Shown here: positions 33,019-44,231 of the stretch, one piece after another
Layout of the letters: each line of letters opens with the position of its first letter
Numbering within the stretch: position 1 is the first letter of the stretch
Assembly (NCBI GenBank): GCA_020736575.1
Contig: JAGPYM010000003.1
Location: 1,240,001 to 1,304,000, forward strand
Direction: 5' to 3'
Length of the DNA stretch: 64,000 nucleotides
DNA from: Thelonectria olida
Taxonomy: Eukaryota; Ascomycota; Sordariomycetes; Hypocreales; Nectriaceae
Translations under genes and position numbers: made by a program
Notes under the pieces: model-generated
The model's input: only the letters and a program-made list of their open reading frames with translations
The model's database searches: none
What the model was told of the DNA's origin: nothing

Positions 33019-36000
33019 GGCGAGGCCGCGCGTGGCTTGATATGAGTCGAGGCGAATCGAGAGCGAGTCAATGTAGAGGAAAGAGTCCTGCGCCTGCGAG
33101 CACGTGTTAGCTTCGGCCAGATTCGACTGAGAACTCATTTTGCTGTTTTTTGAGCCAAGGGAAAGCGATGCCATGCTGAATTTCATAATACAAACCAATC
33201 TCCGTAACTTTTGCCTCTCGGAACTCTTTTTTCCCTTGGAATCTCGTGATTTTCGGTAGAGACAACGTTCTGCTAGTTATTCCCCAGGAATTAGGCGGGG
33301 CCTTCACTTATCAGTCGTCATATGCTCCCACATCGACGCACATGTCTTATCGCTCTGGATTTCAACGACCGGGCAAGACAAGGACATCCTGGAAATTCCC
33401 ATCAGTATGCATGCATTCGTCCGGCGCGCGGTTGCCGAGAAGCAAGAAAACGCTCTCGTCTCACCGCGGCCACGTACGAGGCAATGACCAATGCCACATG
33501 GAGTCAGCTGGAAGTGTTGGTCGCCATTTTCTGAGACGAATACAGACCGTAGGCGAAACAGACAACGACACGAAGGGAGGCGAAGAGAAAATTTGCAACG
33601 GCAGCCGCTGGTATGCAGGAGAGAGAAGACACAGACCACAGCGGGCTCTCGTCAATCTTGAAAGCAAAGACTCAACCCCGCGTTTTGCCGGGATCATGAT
33701 CGCCAGCTGGACTGCGCAGCCCAGGCCATCATGCGAGGATCGTGATATCCCCGCAGGTGAGCTGAGACAGACACATATCGCAAAAGTCGTCCGCAGTTGG
33801 GCATTCCGCATTCCGCATTCCCTGCCTGCCACCGCTGTTGCCGCCGATGTTAGGAGAAGTGTGAAGTGAGAAGCCATCATCGTCATGTGGTGAGGTTTAC
33901 CGTCTTCCTTGAGCGCGAGCTTGACTTCCTCGTTCCCGGAGCCAGTCAGTGTCCACACCATACCCTCCCTGGAACAAAGAATTGGAGCAGAATCAAGCTG
34001 GTGTGTATGCACATGTTGTAATGGGTGGCATCGCGACGGCAGTATCGGGCGAGGCGGTTGGCTAAGGAGTCCTTAGTTGCAAAGGAGAGAGCTAATTACC
34101 ACCGCATGCTTGGCTTACATGCCTACCTGGGGTAAGCTGGGGGGAGAAGGCATCACGGCTCCGGATTCAGCCTGAGGACGGGCGGAAAACGTGCCATTTT
34201 TGACGCCGTGGTCAACAGACAACAACTTAGATGGTCCAACGCTGCGCATCCCCATGTCCGGCTGCCCCGGAGAAAGACGCTCAAAAGTCTGGAGTCGAGG
34301 CAAAAGAAGACGACCCAAGTCATAACCCCAGGCGCCCCAACTGATTTTGAGTCCGGGGCCCCGTATCACGGACGGCGCCGGTAGGAGGGAATGGCTACGT
34401 CGCTGCTGGGGCGTGCTTGGGACAATGGTACCGGCAGCTTGTAAGGGGACGCTTGGGAGGGGTATGTTGGTCTGTGAGGTCGAATGCGGGGAAGTGAATT
34501 GCGGCTCATGCAAGTCAAACTGCGGAGCCGCAGTGGGACGCCTTCAGCAATGCCCTCCGTCGCCCGTAGACGCTCCCCAAAGGGCGCTACGGGACAACGA
34601 CGGCAGGGGGACAGAGTCACAAAGGCCGCAAAGGCAAGGATGGCCACAGTCCAGCGCTGCTAAGCGCGGGCTGGTGACGCCAGGTCCAAGTCTCTCCGCG
34701 GGGTGACCTGGGCTACACAGACCCTTCCCCGCCCTGAAAATCAACAACGACTGAGATGTGACATGGGAGGCGAGATGTGTCCAATGTTGATTCACCCCTT
34801 GGTCCTTTGGGCAGCCATAGAACTTGGAAAAAAAAAAACGGCCTGCCCCTAACTCGAGCCTACCGAGGCCGTCGTCGTTCTACCCTCGGAGGATCCTCCA
34901 GCTTGCAGATTGCTTGACATGTTAGTCGTGAGGGGAAACGAACTGGTACATTCTTGCCTGGAATGGAGCCCCACGATGCTGTAGATGGGGGAGACAAGGG
35001 CTCCCTCCAGTCCGGGGATGGACGCATCGGGCTGAAGGGAGACACTGTCTCGAGATGCTTGTTGGCGTTTGGAAAGTGGATCCTCAACAATCTGGATTAG
35101 CCCAAGTCGAACGTTGCCCGTAGGGATACGCATCCAATCAATGCGTTATCCAGGGGACGGGAATTCGAGAAGACGGGAGGTGCAAACTCGAAAGACCACG
35201 AGGAGGTGCATCTGGCATCAGAAGGACCCTTGAAACGAGCAAGGGGAGAGCGGAACCGTGCAAGGACAGGATACATTGGCCCAAGCTTTTCTCCGGGGAC
35301 GCATCAAACTGTTTGGTTTGAGGCAGTGTGGCTCAAAAAACTGTGTAAGTGGTGCCCAATCAAGGGAATTTTGTCCCTCATCAACATGGCTTAGAGTTGG
35401 GGTTTATTTTTGGGGGTTCTGGGGGTGGATGGAGTTGTTCAGAACGAGGGCTTCCCGGCCACCCGAGAGAGCTGGCAGATGGAAACACGGGGTCGACAAG
35501 TCAGTCTTCCTCCCCAACGAGGCAAGTCTGGATGGTGTCTCATCCAATGGTATTGCACGTCTCCGGGCCCTTGGAGAAATCTTGACCGTCATCTGACCAT
35601 CGGCGAAGAGTTTGGTTCTGTTTTCGATGAGCCTTGCCTTTCCCCCATCCCCCATGTCCCCATCTGGGGTCTCCACGATGGAGATGAGAAACGGCTCCTT
35701 CCAAGTACATTGCGGATCAGAGGTACCTGGGGCCGTCTTCCCTGTACAGCGTCCATCTGTTGCCTCTGGGGGAGGTGTACGAATAGGCGTACTGAGCACA
35801 GAGTTGTAGATCTGAAGTCGATCTTGAACTGAACCGGAGCTAACCCCAAACACTGTCTCACCATCGGCCTGACCCGCCACCCACCACCATGGCCACCTGC
35901 TGGGGCCACCAAAGAATGCTCTGGAGCCATACTTTCTTGCCCAGTAATCCACGAGAAACAGGGCAAGGTTTTCTTTGACGGCTACTCCGTCCGTACCTCA

Positions 36001-36985
36001 TTCAGGCCTCGAAAGGCGACCACACGGGATAGAGACCAGCGTCACCGACAATCTTTATTTTGTTGGAGAAACGTGGCTTGTCAGCCCTCGAGTCAAGCCC
36101 TACTTTCTCTTGACTCAACTGACCGGCCTTCCCCGCATTTCCTTCCAGACCTCCGTCCAACCGGCTGGGATAACCCCGGAACCCCAGTTTTGAGGTGCCC
36201 CGCGAGTCGAGACGGCGTGCTCTTGGGCCAACTTCAGTTGGGGTGATGTTGTCGTCTCACGGCTCCGAGCAAGTCCGTGAATCGCGTGGTGGGAAAGGCA
36301 GACAAGGCGTAGCACTGAAGCCAAAGAGACGCAGCGGCCGAGACTGGGGGGCGGGATGTGGTCAAAGCCCGTGGTAGTCGTAGTCCGGCGTGCATCTCGT
36401 TCGTCCAAGTCATGTTTATGGTTGGCGATGGCTCGTGGCATCCCCGCCCCTGGTCGTCATCCTCCTTCCTGGCCACCATCTCAGTGCGGGGAAATCAGCG
36501 AGATGTGCCCCCAAAGAGACGCCTGGGCTTGGCTTCTCTGGCTCGCGTGTTCGCCCAAGATCCACTCTGTCGGTCAACCTTTCCACTGAAGACCCTTTCT
36601 GGGACCTGGGGCCTGGCGCTGGTCGTGTTGGGAGAACGACGGCGGCGCATCCAGAAGCTCCCTTCGAGCGAGGGACTGGACAAGTTGCGGCTAGCGTCCT
36701 TGTCGGCGAAAGGGAGGTTGCATGACGGTCGAGTCGCTCTCCACGCATCGATGCCCGTTGTGGCACAGTGGCATCTTAATGTGCTTGATTGCCGCAGTCG
36801 TAGTCCTGGTGTTGCGGTGAATGGAGAGGGGTGAAACAAAGGGAGGGAAACTCCAGAGCCCAACCGCCAAATTGAGAATGAAGACAATGCTAACACTACG
36901 ACCGTAATTTGAGTGAGGAGCGCAGAGCGGCAGGCCTACAAGCTTGACTGGACCCCCGTGCATAAAACGAGGCTTTGTGGATGGA

Positions 36986-37006
36986 GATGCGGATGCGGAT
37001 GCGGAT
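36986..37006. repeat. (GATGCG)3.5 short tandem repeat
   Basis: Three and a half copies of GATGCG in tandem in non-coding DNA. Confidence 0.7.
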
Positions 37007-38572
37007 TGTGGATATTAGCTGTGGGTGCGGAGATGGATTTACGGATCTGATTCCCAGCCCGTGCGTTGTTGCAGACGTCGTCGATGCGGTTGTAGGCATG
37101 TAGGAAAAATGCTGGTATGTATGATGAGGTGGGGATAATAATTTTTTTGATGTGATGGGCATAAGCCTCATGGCTCAATTGAGTTGTTGTCGCAATGATA
37201 AAAAAAGGGATGAGAAGTGATGCGAAGCAACAAAGTGGCAGGCTGCGAGTTGCCACGGGGCCTTTCAAGCCGAGCTCGGCGGTGAATAACGCGAGGGACG
37301 AGCGCCCGAGTAAAACTGAAAAAGCAGTGTATCCTCCGAACACGAGATAGCATCAACTTCCATGACTCTGCCGCCCCTTTCCAAGACACAAATTGTTGCA
37401 AGGCAATGGCATGTCTCTCAACAATCTGGCATCATGATACCTACCCGGTACGGAGGTCTTGAAATTATTGCGCATGCATCCCAGCACCGGCAGTTCCCTG
37501 GTTCTGAAAGGCCACAACTTCCATGGTACTAGCCATGGCTAGCGAGCGTGCAAGCCATTGTCGCCGCCTGCGGAGACAGGCACTTACGTACCTAGGCACG
37601 GAGCCGATATCAGAAGCAAGCCACCGGCCCAGCCTCGTGGAGCTCTCGTGGAGCTGCTCGTCAGCCAAGGAAGGCATGGCGTGTACTCCATTGCGCTGGA
37701 ACAGGCTACCTGAAGCAGCGCCTCCAATCTGGACAGCTCTCATCAATGCGCTATCATGAATTTCGCGTCAGCTTGAACAGGGAATTGGCGACCATGATGC
37801 TGGGGACTGTGAGGATGCCATGAAGAGAATAGGGGTAGCCAGCCGCCTGGGCTCCCCACTTTTGGAATATCAAGCTTTGTGTTGCCCGACTCTCATGATT
37901 TCGAGTGAATCAACGATACAGTTGTCTGGTGCCTTCTATTTCGGGCTTACCTCGAGGTTCTGTCAACATCCCATGCCCAGGGGACGAGATTGCGAGAAGC
38001 TGGATTACGTCCCTTATGTTTGTCCCATTTTGCTGCGGCCGGTGAGCAACGGCTGACCGTTGCTCGGAGCGAGATAATTATCTCATGAGTTGTCCTGAGA
38101 CGTTTTGGTTCCGGCAGGCGATCTGGTGATGCCGCATTGAGGCGAGGTGAAGAGGTCACCTCAGGGCCCGGTGTTCAACCTCCGGCCTTCAATATTCGGT
38201 CCCAGAACCGCATTCGAAGATTGAATGGTCCTGCTTTCTTTAGTGAACAGCTCCTTATTCGTTTCCGGACACCTGATGCGAATTGCCACGTCTCCTGAGA
38301 CCGTCGGCGAATTCTCACTCAACCTGTTCGTAAACAATGGCTCTCATGGCTACGGATGGAGTTGCGGATGCAGGTACCTTTTTTCTCGGAGGTACAGGAC
38401 TGCCAGAAATTCGCGCTAGACTCAATGATCCATGCAGTTGTGTCGTTTTCCATGTAGCGCGATGAAGTCTTGGCTGTTTCCCCCTCAAGCCGCAGCCGCT
38501 GAGGAGGAGAACATGCGAAGGCGTGCAGGTAATTTTCGCTGGTGAGGGGAAGTTTGGAGCGGGGGTGGCATC

Positions 38573-38594
38573 CCTAAGGTACCTCCCTACCTTA
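38573..38594. repeat. Palindromic CCTAAGGTACCT plus CTACCTTA
   Basis: Two adjacent copies of the TACCTTA/TAAGGTA motif in opposite orientation, one of the clearest examples of an intergenic motif that recurs through this window. Confidence 0.6.
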
Positions 38595-39231
38595 GTGTAG
38601 GAGAGGTGCGTACGAAGTAACCACCTCACGGAGCAGTGTGAAGGAGTGGTAGTGAGAGCGTAGCGCGTGTAATGTGTCATAGAAGGAGTGGGTGGATGGA
38701 AGCTACCTTCTTTGCCATAGGTCGTCAAGTGCTCCTACCTTACCCACTGCATTTGGAGGCGGGGGGCCTGAGGCTGGCGAGGGGTACCTATTCTCTCATC
38801 TCTCACTAAGACGGAAGCAAGGAACTGGAAGCCACGGAAGGGTACGTACCGGGCTAGGGATCCATCTTCCCTGACTCCCATGAGGAGGCGCACACAACAC
38901 CACCTCCACCCTCCACTCGTCGAGCTACGCCCACACCACACCCTCGCGGCGACTCTCTCTTTGCCTGTGCTTCACCTCCATCTCGCTCAGAGACAACAGC
39001 CTCTTCGCACAGAATGCGGACCCCCGTGCAGCCGAAGTGGCACCCCCTTCCCTCCCTTGGCCCTGGCCCCCGCGCGGCCGCGACTGAGAGGCGTCGTCCA
39101 CGCTTGCATTCAGAACTATCCCTGTCCGTTGACCCATCATACGGTTTACGGTTACGGCTTTCGCGTTGCTCTTGGGCATCCGAGTCCCGGTCTCTACTCC
39201 CAGCTCCTCTCGAGATCGATCCTCGAACATC

Positions 39232-39239
39232 TATATAAA
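39232..39239 (+). promoter_or_regulatory. TATA box of the alcohol dehydrogenase gene
   Basis: TATATAAA lies about 150 bases before the ATG and is followed by a C/T- and CAAC-rich leader. This arrangement is usual for strongly expressed fungal genes. Confidence 0.65.
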
Positions 39240-39385
39240 GTCGTGTTCCGCCGACCTCAATCTGACTTTTTCCTCATCACTCTCATCAGCCTCATCAACA
39301 CCCAAGCAACTCTCAACTCCAACACTCTTCACCACAACAACTCGTCTTTACGACTACTTTTTGATACCCTCAACCAACTACCAAA

Positions 39386-40650
39386 ATGGCCGCCGAGATC
39401 CCTTCCGTTCAGTGGGCGCAGGTCGTCGAGAAGACTGGTGGTCGTATGTCTTCCCCTCCTTCAAAGCCTTTCCATTGCTTGCCAATTGGCATCAATGCAC
39501 TCCATCCCCATGCTTCTACCCCAGATAATTCCCATCCCCATGGCTCCCGCAACTTATCACTGCGGCCGAGTTGCACCACCCCCACAAAACCCCACCGTTC
39601 GCACCATAAATCGACCTCGAATCTAATACTAACATCACTTTCTGAACAGCCGTTGTCTACAAGCAGATTCCCGTCCAGAAGCCCGGTCCCGATGAGATTC
39701 TCGTCAACGTCAAGTACTCCGGTGTCTGCCACACCGATCTCCACGCTGTCATGGGCGATTGGCCCCTTGACACCAAGCTGCCCCTTGTCGGTGGCCACGA
39801 GGGTGCCGGTGTTGTTGTCGCTCGCGGTGATCTCGTCGAGGATGTCCAGCTTGGCGACCACGTCGGTGTCAAGTGGCTCAACGGTTCTTGCCTGAGCTGC
39901 TCTTTCTGCCAGACCTCTGATGAGCCTCTTTGCGCCAAGGCTCTCCTCTCTGGATACACCGTCGACGGTTCTTTCCAGCAGTACGCCATTGCCAAGGCTG
40001 CCCACGTCGCTCGCATCCCCAAGGAGTGCGACCTTGAGACCATCTCCCCCGTTCTCTGCGCCGGTATCACCGTCTACAAGGGTCTTAAGGAGTCTGGTGC
40101 CCGCCCTGGCCAGTACGTCGCCATTGTCGGTGCCGGTGGTGGTCTCGGTTCCATTGCCATCCAGTACGCCAAGGCCATGGGTCTCCACCCCATTGCCATC
40201 GATGGTGGTGATGAGAAGCGCGACCTCACCCTGAAGCTCGGTGCTAAGTCCTTTGTCGACTTCACCAAGTCCTCCAACCTTGTTGCCGATGTCAAGGCTG
40301 CCACCCCCGATGGCCTTGGTCCCTCCGCTGTCATCCTCGTCGCTGTCAGCGAGAAGCCCTTCCAGCAGGCTACCCAGTACGTCCGCTCCCGCGGTACCGT
40401 TGTCTGCATTGGTCTCCCTGCCAACGCCAACCTCGTCGCCCCTGTCTTCGACACTGTCATCCGCATGATCAACATCAAGGGCTCTTACGTCGGTAACCGT
40501 GCCGACTCTGCCGAGGCCATTGAGTTCTTCCGCCAGGGACTCATCACCGTCCCCATCAAGACTGTCGGCCTCTCCGAGCTCCAGTCTGTCTACGACCTCA
40601 TGACCGCTGGCAAGATCGCCGGTCGCTACGTCGTCGACACCAGCCGATAA
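39386..40650 (+). CDS. Zinc-dependent alcohol dehydrogenase (ADH1-like)
   Basis: Exons 39386-39443 and 39650-40650 with a 206-bp intron give 352 residues, standard for the tetrameric fungal ADH I type that interconverts ethanol and acetaldehyde with NAD(H). Catalytic zinc ligands are Cys46, His69 and Cys156 ([19 protein letters not shown]). The structural zinc is held by Cys100, 103, 106 and 114. The Rossmann motif GAGGGLG is at residues 180-186 and Asp204 at the end of the next strand fits NAD specificity. The splice restores [13 protein letters not shown], the conserved N-terminal block. Codon use is extremely biased towards C-ending codons, a sign of high expression, and this also produces a long antisense open frame. 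No targeting peptide is present, so it is probably cytosolic. Confidence 0.95.
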
Positions 40651-41546
40651 GCGTCTCGCTTTGACGCTCTGTGTAATATCACAGTGGGGTGGTCGGTCGC
40701 GCAGCGAGCCCCCCAAACTAGTCGAGCGGAGTTCGGGCGGTTGTTGTTCTGGAAATTTGCAGCGGTGTTGAGTGATGTGGCCAATTGGACAATTCCTGGT
40801 TACCTTTTGATGTGTTTAGGCAGTTGACCTAGTATGAGTACCACAGTATCAATTCAAACGGAACTCTAGTTTCCGATGAAGACAACCTCTTCCCTGTGCC
40901 TTTGAGTGATTTGATAAACAGTTACTTCTTCATCAATTGCAAATAACAAAGATGTCTCACATCTTGGGCTCACTCAATGGAGACAATTTCTGATTCGGAC
41001 GCATTTCGACGGCAACTTAAGTTAACTAATTTTTAGTTAGTCGATAACTATTCATCCGGAGAGTCCGACGACATAGGTTTGTATGTATACCTAAGGTATG
41101 CGGGGTAGTGTACCTAGCGCTTAGACTTCTCAGACGGTAACTCCCGCAGTATGTATTTCCATTGGGTAGATTGCAATAGAAGCCAATTATGGCGCATTTA
41201 AAGACGTGCAGGAGTCGACGCTGATGTATTGAAATGTATTTGACTGCTTAAAATAACACACTCCCTCTTCGCTAGCTCCTCCTCCTTCATCATAATAAAT
41301 CTATCGCCCAACCGCCTAGACTGACTACTCCCTTCGGCGTCTCCTTGCCCGCCAACCTGAAAGTAAGCGAGTCGGCCGACACCTCTCATACGTTCCAAAA
41401 GAGGACAGTCCTCACGTCGTTCAGCGAATTCCGAAATGCCAGCAGTTGGTGCAAGACTGTTAAGCGATTCTAATATTTTCACGTTTGACTTTGGGACTTC
41501 GAATAGATTCTCGGCGTTGTCTAGCGTTGGAAGCCAGGCAACTACT
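40651..41546. other. Intergenic between convergent ADH and ARP3
   Basis: About 900 bp, AT-richer than its surroundings. It contains a perfect TACCTAAGGTA palindrome (41088-41098) and a TACCTAG half-site at 41111. The frame 41198-41590 (minus) is a shadow overlapping the last ARP3 exon. Confidence 0.6.
41088..41098. repeat. Palindrome TACCTAAGGTA
   Basis: An 11-bp near-perfect inverted repeat in intergenic DNA, one of several similar sites in the window. Confidence 0.6.
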
Positions 41547-43215
41547 CTAAGCACCACCAGGTCCACCAAGGAGAGCAAATCTCCGCACAATGCTGGGCCC
41601 GTATTCTTGGTACTGGGTTAAATTTGTCAGCAATCTCGAGATGACCATATACAAGAATTCCGGGATATTCTTACCTCTGCCTTAGTGTGGCAGTACGATC
41701 GGAACTCGGGAGTCTGACCGAGCAGGCTGCCACCAAACCAAGGACCATGTCGCTGCCTCTTGTGGGTAATAACCTGCACATCCAGACCACCACTTCGAGC
41801 ACCACCGCTGCGGACCTCGCTAGCACGGATTCTGGCATCGACGAGCTGCTTAATATCTCTCTGTAATCGTCGGCCAAAGTCCTTGTAAAGAGTGCTTCCA
41901 CCAGACAGCACAATATTCTTGTAGAGGCCTCGTCGGACGTCAATGGGGGATTGTTGGATGACACCGTCCACAACCACGGGGAGAGGGGTGAGGAAGTCGG
42001 AGCTGTAGATCTCGGGATTGAAGAAGATCTCGGGGGCGAGGAATCGCTCGTATCCGACGTCAACGGAGACCTGGCGGCCATTGGGGTGCGATACGACGTG
42101 CTTGGCGAATCGGCTTCGGTCGCGGTCGTACTTTCCAAACTCCTTGACAATATCGGGGCACACATAACAGTACTCCTCCTTGATCTCCTGGGCGGTCTTG
42201 AGCGATGAGTCGGGCTCACCTCGGTCTCGAAGAAGAGACTGAACGAAGTAGGTGATGTCTCGACCGGCGATGGGAATTGACTTGATAGAGGATCCAATGA
42301 CGTAGCCCTCGGCGACGGGGATAACGTGGGTAACACCATCACCAGAGTCAATGACAGTTCCAGTCAAGGAACGGTCCTGAACTTTGGACGAGGTCCAGGA
42401 GGCAGCTAGGGCCAACACAGCTTGGACAGCGATATACATGCCGGCACAGTTGAAGGATTCGAAGAAGATCTCGGCGGTGTTCTCGCGGTTCTCGGGGGGG
42501 TTCAGGGGCTACTAATATTAATATGCCTTTCGCAATTTTTGTGTAGGCCAATGGGCTGTGCTCACAGGCTCAGTGAGGAGAAAGTAATGGTCCTCAGGCT
42601 CGACTCGCAGATACTTGAAGATGGAATTGGACCAGAATCTTTCCATGTGATCCTGGAAACGGTCAGTTCAAACTCTCTCGTGCTTCAAAACAATCGTACC
42701 CAATTCTCGATTTGGCCATGTCTAATGGGATAGTGAATGCCATAGCCTATTGAGTCAACATCATCCTGCAGCTCAGGGGGAGAGCTTCGACCTACCAGGA
42801 CCGCCAGATGCGGCGATAGCCTCATCACCAATGAAAAAATCGAGATCCTCAGTTCCACGCTTTGCGCTCAGATGGCTGCCAGGACCAGCACCTCCGGTGA
42901 GGAAGGAAGGCTTGTTAGCCACAGCAGGTCGTCCAGAGCCCGAACCTCCGGAGCCACCAGCTGGCCCCTTGGTCGCGATCGCAGTGGGAAAGACGAACGA
43001 GGGAGAGTCGTTACCGGCGAAACCTATGCTTAGGAGTCAACAAGTCGTTCTTGGGACACCGGACGGATCGGAATCGGGGGTTTGGGAGCCGCGACGGACC
43101 TAGCTTGGAGAAACCAGTGCCGCTGTCGAGCTGAGGTTAGCTGTCATTGCCAGTGCGGGGGTTGGGAATGGGAGGCTAACTTGTCCATGACAACGGCGGG
43201 AGTTTGGTTAGCCAT
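41547..43215 (-). CDS. ARP3: Actin-related protein 3 (Arp2/3 complex)
   Basis: Seven exons (43181-43215, 43100-43122, 42796-43023, 42700-42746, 42566-42652, 41675-42508, 41547-41612) give 439 residues; all six introns are short (47-76 bp) and every junction keeps frame. Arp3 with Arp2 forms the nucleus of the actin-branching Arp2/3 complex at cortical patches and endocytic sites. The N-terminus reads [20 protein letters not shown] then [15 protein letters not shown] Gly-rich insertion follows ([15 protein letters not shown]), as in fungal Arp3. Phosphate-binding and nucleotide blocks include [19 protein letters not shown] and [11 protein letters not shown]. The C-terminus ends [17 protein letters not shown]. 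The high intron density is typical for actin-family genes. Confidence 0.95.
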
Positions 43216-44227
43216 GGTGAGAGGATGGCGTCGGACAGCGCACGACGAGACGAATGTGCCAGGAGGGAGAGCTGGGAAACGGAGCCGCGCGAAGGAGATG
43301 CGAAAGGCGGCGACGTCGGCGGCGGTGGGAGATGGACGTTGGGATTACGTTGCGTGCCTGGCGAAGCTCCCAGAGCATCGGACAATGCGGCTGGGCTGTG
43401 TGGCTGTGGAGAGCTCGGTGGGGCATGCCCCGCTGAGATGCGGCTTGCTGTGTGGCTGGCTGCTGTTAAACGGGGATTAGGTCACCCCTTGTTGCAATTA
43501 ACGGGGAACAGAAGCTTCAGTTCCCGACGTCATATTGTCTTGAACTCGGTAAGTAAAGCTCGATAAAGGCCTGTTCACTTCTATTCTGTGTTTCATTCGT
43601 TTGTCTACCTAGGTAGGTAAATAAGTTAGGTATGTCAGAACTTGCGAGTCTAAATTGGATGATATGTCGGGATAGGTAGTTTCCGACGTGCTTAAACACT
43701 CATGTCATTTGATTTTAGCTTCACTTCACGGAGCTTCGTCCTTGCGTATGGATTCTAATACATCCACAGTCCCACTGAGCTCGATCATCGTTTCTGGTGC
43801 CACATGATAAAGTCACGAGAAACAAGAGCTGCAATTGCTTAATCTCTTCTAAGCCGTCGGACCTTCCTGCTGTCTCTGTGTCGTCACAGTCAGGTTGCTG
43901 GGTACCTACTCACTAGGAGCGTCCCAGTAAGGACGATAGTTGAGGAAGGCACCTAAGCTTGACCGACACTAAGGTATTGGCTGCTTCCATCGTTTGAGTG
44001 TTGGTCTCGACGTGAGCTTGGATGTTTCCGTCGACCTACACTCTCCTTTTTGACCTGAGCTTCTTTTCCCTTTGCATCTTTATCTCTTGGGCTGATTGTC
44101 TCGCCCACCAGCCCAGGCCTCCTCCACTCTCGTTCTCTAGCCTTGAAGCTGGCTGCATTCACTATTGGCCCCTTCCACTCTTTCACGACCCCCCCCGTCA
44201 ACTTCATCCCATGAATCCATACCAAGT
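43216..44227. other. Intergenic between divergent ARP3 and taspase-like gene
   Basis: About 1 kb. The ARP3 side is G-rich on the plus strand, i.e. C-rich on the ARP3 sense strand, as in a leader. A perfect palindrome TACCTAGGTA lies at 43606-43615, followed by GGTAAATAAG and TTAGGTATG. The taspase side is T/C-rich from about 44030 and contains a uORF. Confidence 0.6.
43606..43615. repeat. Perfect palindrome TACCTAGGTA
   Basis: A ten-base perfect inverted repeat in a divergent promoter, with a further TAGGTAA and TTAGGTA within 20 bases downstream. Confidence 0.65.
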
Positions 44228-44231
44228 ATGA
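44211..44231 (+). promoter_or_regulatory. Six-codon uORF overlapping the taspase start
   Basis: ATG at 44211 opens a six-codon frame (MNPYQV) ending in TGA at 44229-44231. This stop overlaps the ATG of the main frame (44228-44230) as ATGA. Such an overlap is suited to limiting translation or to termination-reinitiation; whether the mRNA includes this ATG is not known. Confidence 0.5.

Larger units (their letters stand above)
33019..39385. other. 6.4-kb stretch with no supportable gene, ending in the ADH promoter
   Basis: Many overlapping frames of 60-248 codons occur on both strands (for example 33246-33869 plus, 34115-34513 minus, 35404-35952 minus, 36358-36834 plus, 38880-39626 plus). None has a domain, coherent codon bias or splice structure that I can recognise. 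Features seen are a short GATGCG repeat (36986-37006), repeated TACCTAGG/CCTAAGGTACCT motifs (37589-37597, 38573-38594, 38786), and a TATA box with a C/T-rich leader directly before the alcohol dehydrogenase. A diverged or non-coding gene cannot be excluded. Confidence 0.5.

Noticed and set aside
35404..35966. Overlapping 125- to 182-codon minus-strand frames upstream of ADH
   Set aside because: Two frames of equal quality on the same strand and others opposite; no domain.
39409..40716. 435-codon open frame antisense to the alcohol dehydrogenase
   Set aside because: It is exactly opposite the biased ADH exon. C-ending sense codons avoid antisense stops; the Gly/Asp/Leu-rich translation has no domain and the frame runs through the ADH intron.
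44165..44227. In-frame upstream extension of the taspase-like protein
   Set aside because: No ATG in this part; the first ATG is at 44228.
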